From assembly GCA_038924905.1 (NCBI GenBank), contig JBCKUK010000010.1:1-43027 (forward strand): DNA of 43,027 nucleotides, read 5' to 3'. This DNA is from JBCKUK01 sp038924905 (GTDB lineage: Bacteria > Pseudomonadota > Gammaproteobacteria > Burkholderiales > Methylophilaceae). Position 1 is the stretch's first letter. Every line of letters starts with the position of its first letter. Positions 31,719 through 40,688 of this stretch are shown piece after piece. The position numbers and the translations under genes were made by a program. The notes beneath the pieces were generated by a model, which was given only the letters and a program-made list of their open reading frames with translations, ran no database searches and had not been told where the DNA came from.

Positions 31719-33001
31719 TATTTACTCTTCACCATGCTCTTGCCATGCTGGATGTAGTATTCGAATTCTGGCCGGAAATGCTTGATAAAACTTAACACCG
31801 GCGTCGCGGCCGCATCGCCGAAGGCGCAAATAGTATGGCCGGAGATGTTGCTGCTTACATCCGTCAGCAATGCCAGATCTTCCATCTTGCCTTGCCCGTC
31901 AACAATGCGCTTTAACACACGATACAGCCAGCCGGTACCTTCGCGGCAGGGTGTGCATTGGCCGCAGGATTCCTCAAAGAAGAAATAGGAAAGCCGCTTG
32001 AGCACTTTTACCATGCAGGTAGTTTCATCCATCACGATCATGGAGCCAGCGCCCAGGCTGGAGCCGGCTTTAGCCAAGCCATCGTAATCCATGGTCGCGC
32101 CCATGATGGCTTCCGCAGTCATCACCGCAGTCGAAGGTCCGCCGGGAATAACTGCCTTCAGCTTGCGGCCTTTCCACACGCCGCCTGCCATTGCCAGCAG
32201 ATCGGTGAAGGGGATGCCCATATTCACTTCAAAATTGCCCGGCTTTTCTACATGACCGGACACAGAAAACAATTTGGCGCCGCCAGAATTAGCTACGCCC
32301 ATTTCCAGAAATTCCTGGCCGCCATGTTGCAAAATCCACGGAATCGAAGCCAGCGTCTCGGTGTTGTTGATGGTAGTTGGTTTGCCAAACACGCCATAGC
32401 TGGCAGGGAACGGCGGCTTGAAGCGCGGCAAGCCTTTTTTACCTTCCAGCGATTCCATCAAGGCAGTCTCCTCGCCGCAAATGTAGGCGCCATAACCATG
32501 CACGGCGTACAAATCAAAACTGAAGTCGGTGCCGAACAGGTTTTCGCCCAGATAACCAGCGGCACGCGCCTCATGCAACGCGGCCTCGAAAATCTCGTAC
32601 TCCTGCCAAATCTCGCCATGAATGTAGTTGTAGGCAACGCGCGCGCCCAAGGTATAAGCGGCAATCGCCATACCCTCGATCAACTGGTGTGGGTTATAAC
32701 GCAGGATGTCTCTATCCTTGAAAGTGCCCGGTTCGCCCTCGTCAGAATTACAAACCAGATATTTGATGCCGTCGTAATAGCGCGGCATAAAGCTCCACTT
32801 GAGGCCGGTAGGAAACCCCGCACCACCGCGGCCTCTAAGGCCGGATAGCTTGATCTGGCTGATAACATCGGCCGCTTTGACTTTGTCGGTGACGATGCGC
32901 TTGAATTCGCTATAGCCGTCCAGCTTCAAATAGGTCTCGAGCTTGGCCGCTTTAGGACCGGTGCCGGTGCGCAAACAAACCGGATTTTGCGTGGCCGCCA
33001 T
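31718..33001 (-). CDS. nuoF: NADH-quinone oxidoreductase subunit F
   Basis: A 427-residue flavoprotein: GLRGRGGAGFPTGLKWSFMP is the FMN/NADH loop, YICGEETALMESLEGKKGLP the second nucleotide contact, and SCGQCTPCREGTGW with a later cysteine (HTICAFGDAAATP) the N3 cluster ligands. It accepts hydride from NADH. Shares TAATG overlaps with nuoE and nuoG. Confidence 0.97.
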   Translation of the reverse strand: MAATQNPVCLRTGTGPKAAKLETYLKLDGYSEFKRIVTDKVKAADVISQIKLSGLRGRGGAGFPTGLKWSFMPRYYDGIKYLVCNSDEGEPGTFKDRDILRYNPHQLIEGMAIAAYTLGARVAYNYIHGEIWQEYEIFEAALHEARAAGYLGENLFGTDFSFDLYAVHGYGAYICGEETALMESLEGKKGLPRFKPPFPASYGVFGKPTTINNTETLASIPWILQHGGQEFLEMGVANSGGAKLFSVSGHVEKPGNFEVNMGIPFTDLLAMAGGVWKGRKLKAVIPGGPSTAVMTAEAIMGATMDYDGLAKAGSSLGAGSMIVMDETTCMVKVLKRLSYFFFEESCGQCTPCREGTGWLYRVLKRIVDGQGKMEDLALLTDVSSNISGHTICAFGDAAATPVLSFIKHFRPEFEYYIQHGKSMVKSK

Positions 33002-33474
33002 TATTTCAGCTCCTCCAGAATCTCGTCCACCTTGGCCGACGTCAAAAATTCACACATCCTGGTGTTATTGATGTGGAACAACGGCGCACCGCCGCAGGTA
33101 CCCATGCATTCGCCCTCTTTCAAGGTAAATTTTCCATCGGCCGTGGTTTCATTAAAGCCAATACCCAAGCGCTTCTCCAGGTGATGCACAATCGCGTCAG
33201 AATCACGCAACATGCAGGAGATGTTGGTACACACAGTAATCTTGTATTTACCGATAGGCTCTGTTTGATACATGGTATAAAAGCTGGCAACCTCCAGCGC
33301 GGCGATGTCGGGAATGCCCAGATAGTCAGCCACAAAGGAAATCGTCTCTTTGTCCAGCCAACCTTTTTCTTCCTGTGCAATACGTAGCGCACCCATCACC
33401 GCCGCCTGGCGTTTGTCTGCCGGGTATTTGGTGAGTTCGTACTCGATTTTTTTCAAAGACTCTTTACTCAACAT
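33001..33474 (-). CDS. nuoE: NADH-quinone oxidoreductase subunit E
   Basis: A 157-residue thioredoxin-fold protein with the N1a [2Fe-2S] ligands C82, C87 (CTNISCMLRD), C123 and C127 (GECMGTCGGAP). The N-terminal helical half (YPADKRQAAVMGALRIAQEE) is also standard. It is followed directly by nuoF but separated from nuoD by 197 bases of repeat DNA, an unusual gap inside this operon. Confidence 0.97.
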   Translation of the reverse strand: MLSKESLKKIEYELTKYPADKRQAAVMGALRIAQEEKGWLDKETISFVADYLGIPDIAALEVASFYTMYQTEPIGKYKITVCTNISCMLRDSDAIVHHLEKRLGIGFNETTADGKFTLKEGECMGTCGGAPLFHINNTRMCEFLTSAKVDEILEELK

Positions 33475-33671
33475 AACTTAAATTCCAGATCCTATGAGCG
33501 AGTATTTTGATAATGGATTCAGCAGAGCAGTAAAACCCTGGCTGAACTTGGACGAGCGTGTCATGTGCGCGAAGACGCGGAGCGAGTGACGAGACATACC
33601 GATTGTGTAGGCGAGGAATAAGCGAGCACGCGACAAAGCAGATGGCGTGCGCAGTAAGTTCAGCAGGGGTT
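33475..33671. repeat. MITE/REP-like imperfect palindrome between nuoD and nuoE
   Basis: AAACCCTGGCTGAACTTGG (33534-33552) faces GTAAGTTCAGCAGGGGTTT (33656-33674), which is its near complement, overlapping the nuoD stop. The complementarity continues inward (GCGTGTCATGTGC against GCGCACGCCATCTGC; CGCGGAGCGAG against CTCGCTTATTCC...CGCG). The whole 140-base unit could form one long hairpin. It carries no real gene and interrupts the operon without breaking a frame. Confidence 0.65.
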
Positions 33672-34925
33672 TCATCGATCGATCTCGCCGAAGACTATGT
33701 CTTGGGTGCCTATGATGGCGACCAAGTCTGCAATCATGTGGCCTTTGGTCATTTCATCCAGGGCGGCCAGATGCGCAAAACCAGCCGCGCGAATTTTAAG
33801 GCGATAGGGCTTGTTGGCTCCGTCTGAAATCATGTAAATGCCAAACTCGCCCTTGGGATGCTCCACCGCTGCATAAGCCTCACCCGCCGGTATGTGAAAG
33901 CCTTCGGTAAACAATTTGAAGTGGTGAATCATTGATTCCATGTCGTGCTTCATGACTTCGCGCGTGGGCGGCGCGACTTTATTGTTACCGGTAATCACCG
34001 AGCCGGAATTCTTACGCAACCAGGCTATGCACTGTTTAACAATATGGTTAGATTGGCGAAACTCTTCCATGCGCACCAGATAGCGGTCGTAACAGTCGCC
34101 ATTTATCCCAACGGGAATATCAAAATCCAACTTGTCGTAGACTTCGTAGGGCTGTTTCTTGCGCAAATCCCACTCAATCCCCGACCCACGCAGCATGGGC
34201 CCGCTGAAACCCAACGCCAAGGCGCGCTCTGGCGATACCACGCCTATGCCCACGGTGCGCTGCTTCCAGATGCGGTTGTCAGTCAGCAGGGTTTCGTATT
34301 CATCAACATAGGTCGGGAAACGATTGGTAAAGTCTTCAATAAAATCCAGCAGCGAACCCTGGCGGTTTCCATTAAGCCTGATGACGTCGGCTTTGCTGCG
34401 TAAGGGCGATTCTTCATACTGTGGCATACGGCCTGGCAGATCACGATAAACGCCGCCCGGGCGATAGTAAGCGGCGTGCATGCGCGCACCGGAAACCGCC
34501 TCGTAGCAATCAAACAGATCTTCACGTTCGCGGAAAGCATACAAAAATACCGTCATTGCGCCGACATCGAGCGCGTGTGCGCCCAGCCATAACAGGTGAT
34601 TCAAGATGCGGGTGATCTCATCGAACATCACGCGGATATATTGCGCACGGATCGGCACCTCTAAGCCTAGTAGCTTTTCAATTACCATCACGTAGGCGTG
34701 CTCGTTGGCCATCATGGAAACGTAATCGAGCCTATCCATGTACGGCACGGATTGCAGATAGGTACGGTTTTCCGCGAGCTTTTCGGTGGCGCGATGCAGC
34801 AGGCCGATGTGCGGGTCGGCGCGCTGGATTACTTCGCCATCCAGTTCCAGCACCAAACGCAGCACACCGTGCGCGGCTGGGTGCTGCGGTCCAAAATTCA
34901 TTGTGTAATTTCTAATTTCAGCCAT
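33672..34925 (-). CDS. nuoD: NADH-quinone oxidoreductase subunit D
   Basis: The start is the ATG at 34925 (MAEIRNYTMNFGPQHPAAHG); the longer frame reads into nuoC. The 417-residue product has the hydrogenase-like fold with the quinone-site histidine in NFGPQHPAAHGVLRL and the tyrosine in QSVPYMDRLDYVSMMANEHA. The C-terminus GTQDIVFGEIDR is the normal end. Overlaps nuoC by 8 bases. Confidence 0.96.
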   Translation of the reverse strand: MAEIRNYTMNFGPQHPAAHGVLRLVLELDGEVIQRADPHIGLLHRATEKLAENRTYLQSVPYMDRLDYVSMMANEHAYVMVIEKLLGLEVPIRAQYIRVMFDEITRILNHLLWLGAHALDVGAMTVFLYAFREREDLFDCYEAVSGARMHAAYYRPGGVYRDLPGRMPQYEESPLRSKADVIRLNGNRQGSLLDFIEDFTNRFPTYVDEYETLLTDNRIWKQRTVGIGVVSPERALALGFSGPMLRGSGIEWDLRKKQPYEVYDKLDFDIPVGINGDCYDRYLVRMEEFRQSNHIVKQCIAWLRKNSGSVITGNNKVAPPTREVMKHDMESMIHHFKLFTEGFHIPAGEAYAAVEHPKGEFGIYMISDGANKPYRLKIRAAGFAHLAALDEMTKGHMIADLVAIIGTQDIVFGEIDR

Positions 34926-35541
34926 TGTGGAAGCCCTCACCTCCGTGGGAGCCCTCATCGCGTATCACTCGGGGTACGTTGTTACGCATCTCGATGGAAA
35001 CCGGCTGGTAAATTACACGCTGCTGCTCGGGGTCGTAACGCATTTCCACGTTACCAATCATCGGGAAATCCTTGCGGAAAGGATGGCCGACAAAACCATA
35101 ATCGGTAAGAATGCGGCGTAAATCCGGGTGGCCTTCGTACATGATGCCGAATAAATCAAACGCCTCGCGCTCATACCAGTTGGCCGATGACCAGACTTCG
35201 ACCAGCGTTGGCAGTACCGGAAAATCATTGTCCTCGGCAAATACCTTGAGTCGAACACGATGATTGTGAGTCATAGACAGCAGATGATAAACCGTGGCGA
35301 AACGCAGTCCCTGCCAAGGACTTTCTTCTTCGCCATGCTGCGCGTAATCCACCCCGCAGAGGTCCATCAATTGCTCGAATTTAAGCGCTATATGGTCGCG
35401 CAGCGTGGTACAAACCGCTATTACATCCGCCGCTTTGCACTCGATAGTGATTTCATTCACATGGGTGGTGAGCTGGGTCAGTTTGTCGCCCAGCGCAAGT
35501 TTGAGGTTTTCTGAGAGTGTTTCTAAACGAGGAAGCATCAA
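34918..35541 (-). CDS. nuoC: NADH-quinone oxidoreductase subunit C
   Basis: A 207-residue 30-kDa-type subunit. HPDLRRILTDYGFVGHPFRK and the start of the domain (FEQLMDLCGVDYAQHGEEES) are diagnostic, as is WYEREAFDLFGIMYEGH. Separate from nuoD, as in most proteobacteria other than enterics. The nuoB stop is adjacent upstream. Confidence 0.96.
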   Translation of the reverse strand: MMLPRLETLSENLKLALGDKLTQLTTHVNEITIECKAADVIAVCTTLRDHIALKFEQLMDLCGVDYAQHGEEESPWQGLRFATVYHLLSMTHNHRVRLKVFAEDNDFPVLPTLVEVWSSANWYEREAFDLFGIMYEGHPDLRRILTDYGFVGHPFRKDFPMIGNVEMRYDPEQQRVIYQPVSIEMRNNVPRVIRDEGSHGGEGFHNG

Positions 35542-36018
35542 TTATCTGGCAATCGTGTTGGTGCGTCTGATCTTGTTTTGCAACTGGATGATGCCGTAGA
35601 GCAATGCCTCGGCGGTTGGCGGGCAGCCCGGCACGTAAATATCCACCGGTATGATGCGGTCGCAACCGCGCACCACAGAGTAGGAATAATGGTAATAGCC
35701 GCCGCCATTGGCGCAGGAGCCCATGGAGATGACCCAACGCGGCTCGGCCATCTGGTCGTAAACCTTGCGCAGGGCGGGCGCCATCTTATTAACCAGCGTA
35801 CCTGCCACTATCATCACGTCTGACTGACGCGGACTGCCGCGAAACACGATGCCGAAGCGGTCAAGATCGTAACGCGAGGCACCGGCGTGCATCATCTCTA
35901 CCGCGCAGCAGGCCAAGCCAAAGGTCATCGGCCACATGGAGCCGGTGCGTGCGTAGTTGATGACCGTATCGAGCGTGGTGGTAACGAAGCCCTTCTCTAG
36001 GTAGCCTTCGATGCTCAT
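35542..36018 (-). CDS. nuoB: NADH-quinone oxidoreductase subunit B
   Basis: A 158-residue protein that holds cluster N2, the last electron carrier before quinone. Ligands C37 and C38 (GLACCAVEMM), C102 (SMGSCANGGG) and C132 (VPGCPPTAEAL) are all present. Separated from nuoA by 148 bases containing an inverted repeat. Confidence 0.97.
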   Translation of the reverse strand: MSIEGYLEKGFVTTTLDTVINYARTGSMWPMTFGLACCAVEMMHAGASRYDLDRFGIVFRGSPRQSDVMIVAGTLVNKMAPALRKVYDQMAEPRWVISMGSCANGGGYYHYSYSVVRGCDRIIPVDIYVPGCPPTAEALLYGIIQLQNKIRRTNTIAR

Positions 36019-36101
36019 GCGATAACGCCTTTATAAAAGCAGCGTAGTTTTTCCGCCTCAGGCAAACTCTCAAAAAAACAAAGGTTATCTATTCGGCGTC
36101 C

Positions 36102-36168
36102 AAACATCGTTCGCGGGCGTGCGCATCCCGCGCTACGCGCGTTAACCTGCTTACTGCTCGCGATGTTT
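36102..36168. repeat. Inverted repeat between nuoA and nuoB
   Basis: AAACATCG (36102-36109) and CGATGTTT (36161-36168) bracket a GC-rich middle with the palindrome CGCGCTACGCGCG (36130-36142). The right arm overlaps the nuoA stop codon. It is a compact REP-like unit inside the operon and could tune nuoA against the other subunits. Confidence 0.55.
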
Positions 36169-36523
36169 ACTCCCACTCCAGCGCCCCTTTTTTCCATTCA
36201 TAAACAAACCCAACAATGAAAATGCCAAGAAAGACCAGCATGGCGATATAGCCGAACAAGCCGATTTCTTTAATGGCCACAGCCCAGGGGAAAAGAAAAG
36301 CAATTTCGAGATCAAACAGGATAAACAGGATAGCTATCAGGTAATAGCGCACATCGAATTTCATGCGGGCATCTTCAAACGCCTCAAAACCGCATTCATA
36401 AGGGGAATTTTTTGCATCATCCGGCCGATGAGGAGAAGCCAGTTTGCCAAGAACAATAGGAATCACTCCGACGGCCAAGCCGACTAGAATGAACAATAAA
36501 ATCGGAAAATAATTTCCCAGCAC
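36167..36523 (-). CDS. nuoA: NADH-quinone oxidoreductase subunit A
   Basis: The start is taken at GTG 36523 (MLGNYFPILLFILVGLAVGV), where GAGG lies six bases upstream; a TTG at 36529 is less likely. The 118-residue product has three helices, and the TM1-TM2 loop DDAKNSPYECGFEAFEDARM with the quinone-site cysteine is intact. First gene of the nuo operon. Confidence 0.93.
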   Translation of the reverse strand: MLGNYFPILLFILVGLAVGVIPIVLGKLASPHRPDDAKNSPYECGFEAFEDARMKFDVRYYLIAILFILFDLEIAFLFPWAVAIKEIGLFGYIAMLVFLGIFIVGFVYEWKKGALEWE

Positions 36524-37068
36524 GTTCAACCTCAGTTTTACCAGGCACTAAATCTGTAGGCCTTGGTAATAATCAATATTTTGGTGACGGAGAGACTCGA
36601 ATATAGCCTTCAATCCGTTATTGTTATTACATCCTATAAAATCGAATGAAATTTTTGTACAGATTTTTGTACGTTTTTTATTTCACTAGCACTTTTACTA
36701 CCCATCTCTAAATCCGCTGCGTTCATGCTGTCAAACCGCCATCGCGGGCCATCGTTTTAATTTCGATACACGGTATTCAAAGCTAGTCTGGCTATCCTTG
36801 TCCAGGAACATATCTATTGCCTTAGAATGGATACCCGACTATTTTTGTCAACTATACCAATCCAGACCAAATTAGTCAACAATATTGAGACCTTTGCACG
36901 AACCACCCATATTAACAGGTAAACACACGTCAATCGCGATCAGTTGCGCCTCGCGCGCGCGTATTTGGTCACTTTAATTTACCTAGTAGCTTTTTCGAGT
37001 CTTTTAATTTGCATCCTCGCAACCTGAAGCATCCACATACCGCTTATGCAGCCGGGGCGGTCTCCCGC
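36524..37068. other. Non-coding stretch between nuoA and pntB with mobile-element traces
   Basis: No gene. AATTTTTGTACAGATTTTTGTACG near 36650-36673 holds a direct repeat TTTTTGTAC. GAGACCTTTGCACGAACC at 36887-36904 resembles the inverted-repeat end of IS5-type elements. TGGTGACGGAGAGACTCGAA at 36577-36596 looks like the 3' end of a tRNA gene used as an integration site. The nuo promoter must lie at the left end of this stretch, but I see no convincing -35/-10 pair. Confidence 0.4.
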
Positions 37069-38472
37069 TTACTCTTTACCATTCCCGGCTTTGAGTTCCT
37101 CAACCATCTGTTGGCACACCGCCTTGGCGTCGCCGAAGACCAGCGAGCAGTTGTCCTGGGAGAAGAGCAGGTTCTCCTCGCCCGAGTAGCCTGGCTTCAT
37201 GGAGCGCTTGATAAAGAAGACGTGCTTGGCGCGGCCGACGTCGAGAATGGGCATGCCGTAGAGTGGGGATAATTTCTGGGTCTTGGCCGCCGGGTTGGTC
37301 ACGTCGTTTGCACCCACGACCAATGCGACGTCGGTCTGCGCGAACTCGGGGTTGATCTCGTCCATCTCGAACACCTTGTCGTAGGGCACGTCGGCCTCGG
37401 CCAACAGCACGTTCATGTGCCCAGGCATGCGCCCGGCCACGGGGTGGATGGCGAATTTCACCTCCACGCCCTTGTGTTCCAGGACCTCGGTGAGCTCCTT
37501 CAACGCGTGCTGCGCCTGGGCCACGGCCATGCCATAGCCGGGGACGATAATCACCTTGGAGGCATTGCCCATGAGAAACACGGCATCCTCCACCGCCGCC
37601 GATTTGATGCCCTGACCCGTGGTGGTGGCGAGCGGCGTCGCGGCGCCCGCCGTACCGCCGAAACCACCGAGCACGATGGAGACAATCGAGCGATTCATGG
37701 CGCGCGACATGATATAGGACAGGATCGCGCCCGAGAAGCCCACGATCACGCCGGTGATAATCAGCAGGCTGTTGCCGAGTGTAAAACCCGTGGCCGCCGC
37801 CGCCCAGCCCGAATACGAGTTGAGTAACGACACCACCACCGGCATGTCGGCGCCGCCGATGGGCAGGATGACCAGCACGCCGAGCGCGAAGGCGATGAAC
37901 GTCGCGGCGAGGAGCGAATGGAAGTTGTCGTGCAGCACGAAATCCACGCCGAAGCCCAGCATGGCCAGCATGAGCACGAGATTGATGATATTCCGGCCCG
38001 GGATAAGGAGCGGCCGGCCAGGTAACAACGCCTGCAACTTGCCGAAGGCCAGCACCGAACCGGTGAAGGTGACCGCACCGATCACGCTGCCGATGAAGAT
38101 CTCGGTCAGCAATACAAAATCGGGCGTGGCGATACGCGCGTGGGTGAGGTAGGTTCCAACGGCGACGAGTACCGCGGTCAGGCCCACGAAGCTGTGCAAT
38201 GCCGCGACCAGTTGCGGCATTGCCGTCATCTTGATGCGCAGCGCCACGATCGTGCCGATGATCGCCCCGCCGAGGAGCCCGGCAACGATGAACGCATAGT
38301 GTTTGACCGCGGGGTGGAACAGCGTAGCGGCGATAGCGAGCGTCATGCCGGCCATGGCGTAGACGTTGCCGCGCCGCGCCGAGGCTGGGTGCGTGAGCCC
38401 ATTCAATCCGAGGATGAACAGTACCGCCGCGACCAGGTAGGCCAGCGACAGGGCTTCGGTGCCGAGGGTCAT
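37069..38472 (-). CDS. pntB: NAD(P) transhydrogenase subunit beta
   Basis: A 467-residue protein. About nine helices in the first 270 residues form the proton channel with PntAB; GTIVALRIKMTAMPQLVAAL carries the usual channel histidine region (AALHSFVGLTAVLV). The C-terminal dIII domain binds NADP(H): IVPGYGMAVAQAQHALKELT, then KFAIHPVAGRMPGHMNVLLA and VVGANDVTNPAAK. It uses the proton gradient to make NADPH from NADH. GC-rich with codon use unlike nuoA-nuoI. Overlaps pntAB by 4 bases. Confidence 0.95.
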   Translation of the reverse strand: MTLGTEALSLAYLVAAVLFILGLNGLTHPASARRGNVYAMAGMTLAIAATLFHPAVKHYAFIVAGLLGGAIIGTIVALRIKMTAMPQLVAALHSFVGLTAVLVAVGTYLTHARIATPDFVLLTEIFIGSVIGAVTFTGSVLAFGKLQALLPGRPLLIPGRNIINLVLMLAMLGFGVDFVLHDNFHSLLAATFIAFALGVLVILPIGGADMPVVVSLLNSYSGWAAAATGFTLGNSLLIITGVIVGFSGAILSYIMSRAMNRSIVSIVLGGFGGTAGAATPLATTTGQGIKSAAVEDAVFLMGNASKVIIVPGYGMAVAQAQHALKELTEVLEHKGVEVKFAIHPVAGRMPGHMNVLLAEADVPYDKVFEMDEINPEFAQTDVALVVGANDVTNPAAKTQKLSPLYGMPILDVGRAKHVFFIKRSMKPGYSGEENLLFSQDNCSLVFGDAKAVCQQMVEELKAGNGKE

Positions 38473-38768
38473 GGGCGTTCGTCCTGCTTTTTCTTCTTAA
38501 ACATGGCGAGCATGCGCTGTGTCACGACGAAGCCGCCGAAGATATTGATCGAGGCGAGTAGCACGGCCACAAAGCCGAGGATCTGGGTGCTTAAGCTCGC
38601 TTCGGCGCTACCGGCCACCAGAATCGCGCCGATGATGATAATGCCGGAGATGGCATTGGTGAGCGCGATGAGGGGCGTGTGCAGCGAGGGCTTGACGCCC
38701 CAGATCACCCAGTAGCCCACGAAGCAGGCCAGAACGAAGATGTACAGTGCGGCCATGGGTTCGGACAT
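38469..38768 (-). CDS. pntAB: NAD(P) transhydrogenase subunit alpha, part 2 (membrane)
   Basis: A 99-residue protein with three helices: LYIFVLACFVGYWVIWGVKP, ALTNAISGIIIIGAILVAGS and LGFVAVLLASINIFGGFVVT. This is the C-terminal membrane part of the alpha subunit, encoded separately as in the split three-gene form of the enzyme. Lies 4 bases after pntAA. Confidence 0.94.
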   Translation of the reverse strand: MSEPMAALYIFVLACFVGYWVIWGVKPSLHTPLIALTNAISGIIIIGAILVAGSAEASLSTQILGFVAVLLASINIFGGFVVTQRMLAMFKKKKQDERP

Positions 38769-38772
38769 GGGG

Positions 38773-39909
38773 TTATTTTTCCTTTTCTTTGCGGGTCGTT
38801 TCGAAGCGCACCTTGCCCTGATGGGTGATGAGCGTCTTCGAGGTGATTTCGTCGGCGAAGTGGTCCTTGAAGCGCAGCGCGCCGTTGGATGGGTCGAGCA
38901 TCTGCATTAAAAAGTTGTACACGTTGCGCGCGAAGAAGTTGCTCGCATCGGATGGCATCAACGCCGGGAAATTGGTATAGCCGCACAGAATCACGCCGTG
39001 CTTCACCACCACCTGGTCCGCTTCGGTCAGCGGGCAGTTGCCGCCGCTGGCCGCAGCCAGGTCCACGATCACCGCGCCCTCGTGCATGCCCTTGACGGTT
39101 TCTTCGGTAATCAGCAGCGGCGCCGACATGCAGGGAATCAGCGCCGTGGAGATGATGATGTCAGCCTTCTTCAGTTCTTCTTGGAGAAGCTGTTGCTGTT
39201 TTTTCTGCGCCTCGGGCGAGAGCGCCTTGGCGTAGCCGCCGCTGCCGGCACCAGATTCGTCCAGATCGAATTCGATAAACTTCGCACCCAAGGACTGAAT
39301 CTGCTCCTCCACTTCGGGGCGCACGTCGTAGGCCCAGACCTGCGCGCCCAGGCGCCGCGCCGTGGCGATGGCCTGCAACCCCGCGACGCCCACACCCAGC
39401 ACCACCACGCGCGCGGGTTTGGCGGAACCCGCCGAGGTCATCATCATGGGGAAAAAGCGCCCGTAGAGACGCGCCGCCTCGAGCACCGCACGGTAGCCGG
39501 CGATATTCGCCTGCGACGAGAGCACGTCCATGGTCTGCGTGCGCGACAGGCGCGGCATCATTTCGAGCGCGAAGCTGTCCACGCCCTGCGCGGCCAGGAG
39601 ATCGAACGTGCCATCGTCATGACACATGTCGAGCAGCGAGATCAGCACCGCGCCTGATTTCAGGTGTCGTATCTCTTCAGGCGTGGGCTTGTGGATCTTG
39701 AAAACGATCTCGGCACCGAGCGCTGTTTTATGCTCGACGATCTCGGCACCGGCTTCGCGGTAAGCCTCGTCGGTGAAGTGTGCGCCGAGTCCGGCGCCGG
39801 TTTCAATCGCGACCGCAAGCCCAGCCGCGCGCAGCTTCTTGACCGTCTCGGGCGTGGCCGCGACGCGCGTCTCGCCGGCGGTGTATTCCTTGGGTATACC
39901 TGTTTTCAT
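38773..39909 (-). CDS. pntAA: NAD(P) transhydrogenase subunit alpha, part 1 (NAD-binding)
   Basis: A 378-residue dI domain protein similar to alanine dehydrogenase. KTGIPKEYTAGETRVAATPE opens it; RVVVLGVGVAGLQAIATARR is the NAD Rossmann motif and LITEETVKGMHEGAVIVDLA the second half. QTMDVLSSQANIAGYRAVLE is also diagnostic. It binds NADH on the cytoplasmic side. The gene order pntAA-pntAB-pntB is complete, so the enzyme should be functional. ATG at 39909; the upstream SD is weak. Confidence 0.95.
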   Translation of the reverse strand: MKTGIPKEYTAGETRVAATPETVKKLRAAGLAVAIETGAGLGAHFTDEAYREAGAEIVEHKTALGAEIVFKIHKPTPEEIRHLKSGAVLISLLDMCHDDGTFDLLAAQGVDSFALEMMPRLSRTQTMDVLSSQANIAGYRAVLEAARLYGRFFPMMMTSAGSAKPARVVVLGVGVAGLQAIATARRLGAQVWAYDVRPEVEEQIQSLGAKFIEFDLDESGAGSGGYAKALSPEAQKKQQQLLQEELKKADIIISTALIPCMSAPLLITEETVKGMHEGAVIVDLAAASGGNCPLTEADQVVVKHGVILCGYTNFPALMPSDASNFFARNVYNFLMQMLDPSNGALRFKDHFADEITSKTLITHQGKVRFETTRKEKEK

Positions 39910-40055
39910 CGCTTTTAAGGGGGGTGTCCTGAATTTTGTGTAAACGCCTGTTCAATCAACCGCTTCAGCTCCTTCATCACCGCCGTCCTTTCCTTCTGCT
40001 CCGTCCTACAGCGTCAAATTCATCTAGTTTGCCAATTCTCTGCACGGAAATGACA

Positions 40056-40271
40056 TTATTCGCTAAGATTATCGTTTTTAATAGCAACTTCCAGCAGCAA
40101 CCTAAGACGTTCCAGCGTCTCGTAGGGTAGCTTATCCAGCAGGCAGGCCTTAACTTCCTTACGTTCTACCAATAAATTGTTGAGCTTTGCCTTCAGAGTA
40201 ATGGCCTGAACCATGGCTCCAGCTTGCTCTTTGGCACGCCCCATTTCAAATGCTGCCCCGGCTTCAGCCAT
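40056..40271 (-). CDS. Small charged protein of unknown function, perhaps N-truncated
   Basis: A 71-residue helical protein, MAEAGAAFEMGRAKEQAGAM to LRLLLEVAIKNDNLSE. The same frame stays open upstream to 40379 with credible coding sequence (RVAELRAPIIAKIQRDAEYG) but no ATG, GTG or TTG, so an earlier start may have been lost. A probable coiled coil or DNA-associated helix bundle; I do not recognise the family. Confidence 0.45.
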   Translation of the reverse strand: MAEAGAAFEMGRAKEQAGAMVQAITLKAKLNNLLVERKEVKACLLDKLPYETLERLRLLLEVAIKNDNLSE

Positions 40272-40688
40272 TGCCTGACGTAGTCCGTATTCTGCATCTC
40301 GTTGTATTTTAGCGATGATTGGCGCACGTAATTCTGCAACTCTTAGCTTTACTACAAGGGCTTCCCCATCAATGCAACACTAATTTTGGGTTTTTTAAAT
40401 TTTCATCGTTTCATATTCATCATCACTTGTTGTCGACTTCCAGTAGCAATGCGAGAAGGTGAAGGACTGCTAAACTACAACCGGTCATTATGAGCCATTG
40501 GCTCTTACCCTGATGAAAGACGCACGCGAGGGCCTCACTCGTTAGTCGGGCTCAACAGCTTCCCTAAAGTTAACCAGGCACTCCCCGCGCGGGTCCAACA
40601 CCGGGCTTATGGGTCGGTCGGGCGTGGTCTGTCCCCTGCTGTTATCTCAACCCAATATATGCCTTACCTGACGACGGCATCGAATGGC
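40272..40688. other. Gene-poor stretch
   Basis: Apart from the open frame of the unknown gene (to 40379), I see no gene, RNA or clear hairpin here. The GGGCCTCACTCGTTAGTCGGG and CCGCGCGGGTCCAAC segments look like leftover structured DNA but match nothing I know. Confidence 0.3.

Noticed and set aside
36577..36596. Possible tRNA 3' end (att site)
   Set aside because: The T-arm and acceptor lengths do not fit a standard tRNA with CCA and the rest of the gene is missing, so it was not listed as a tRNA.
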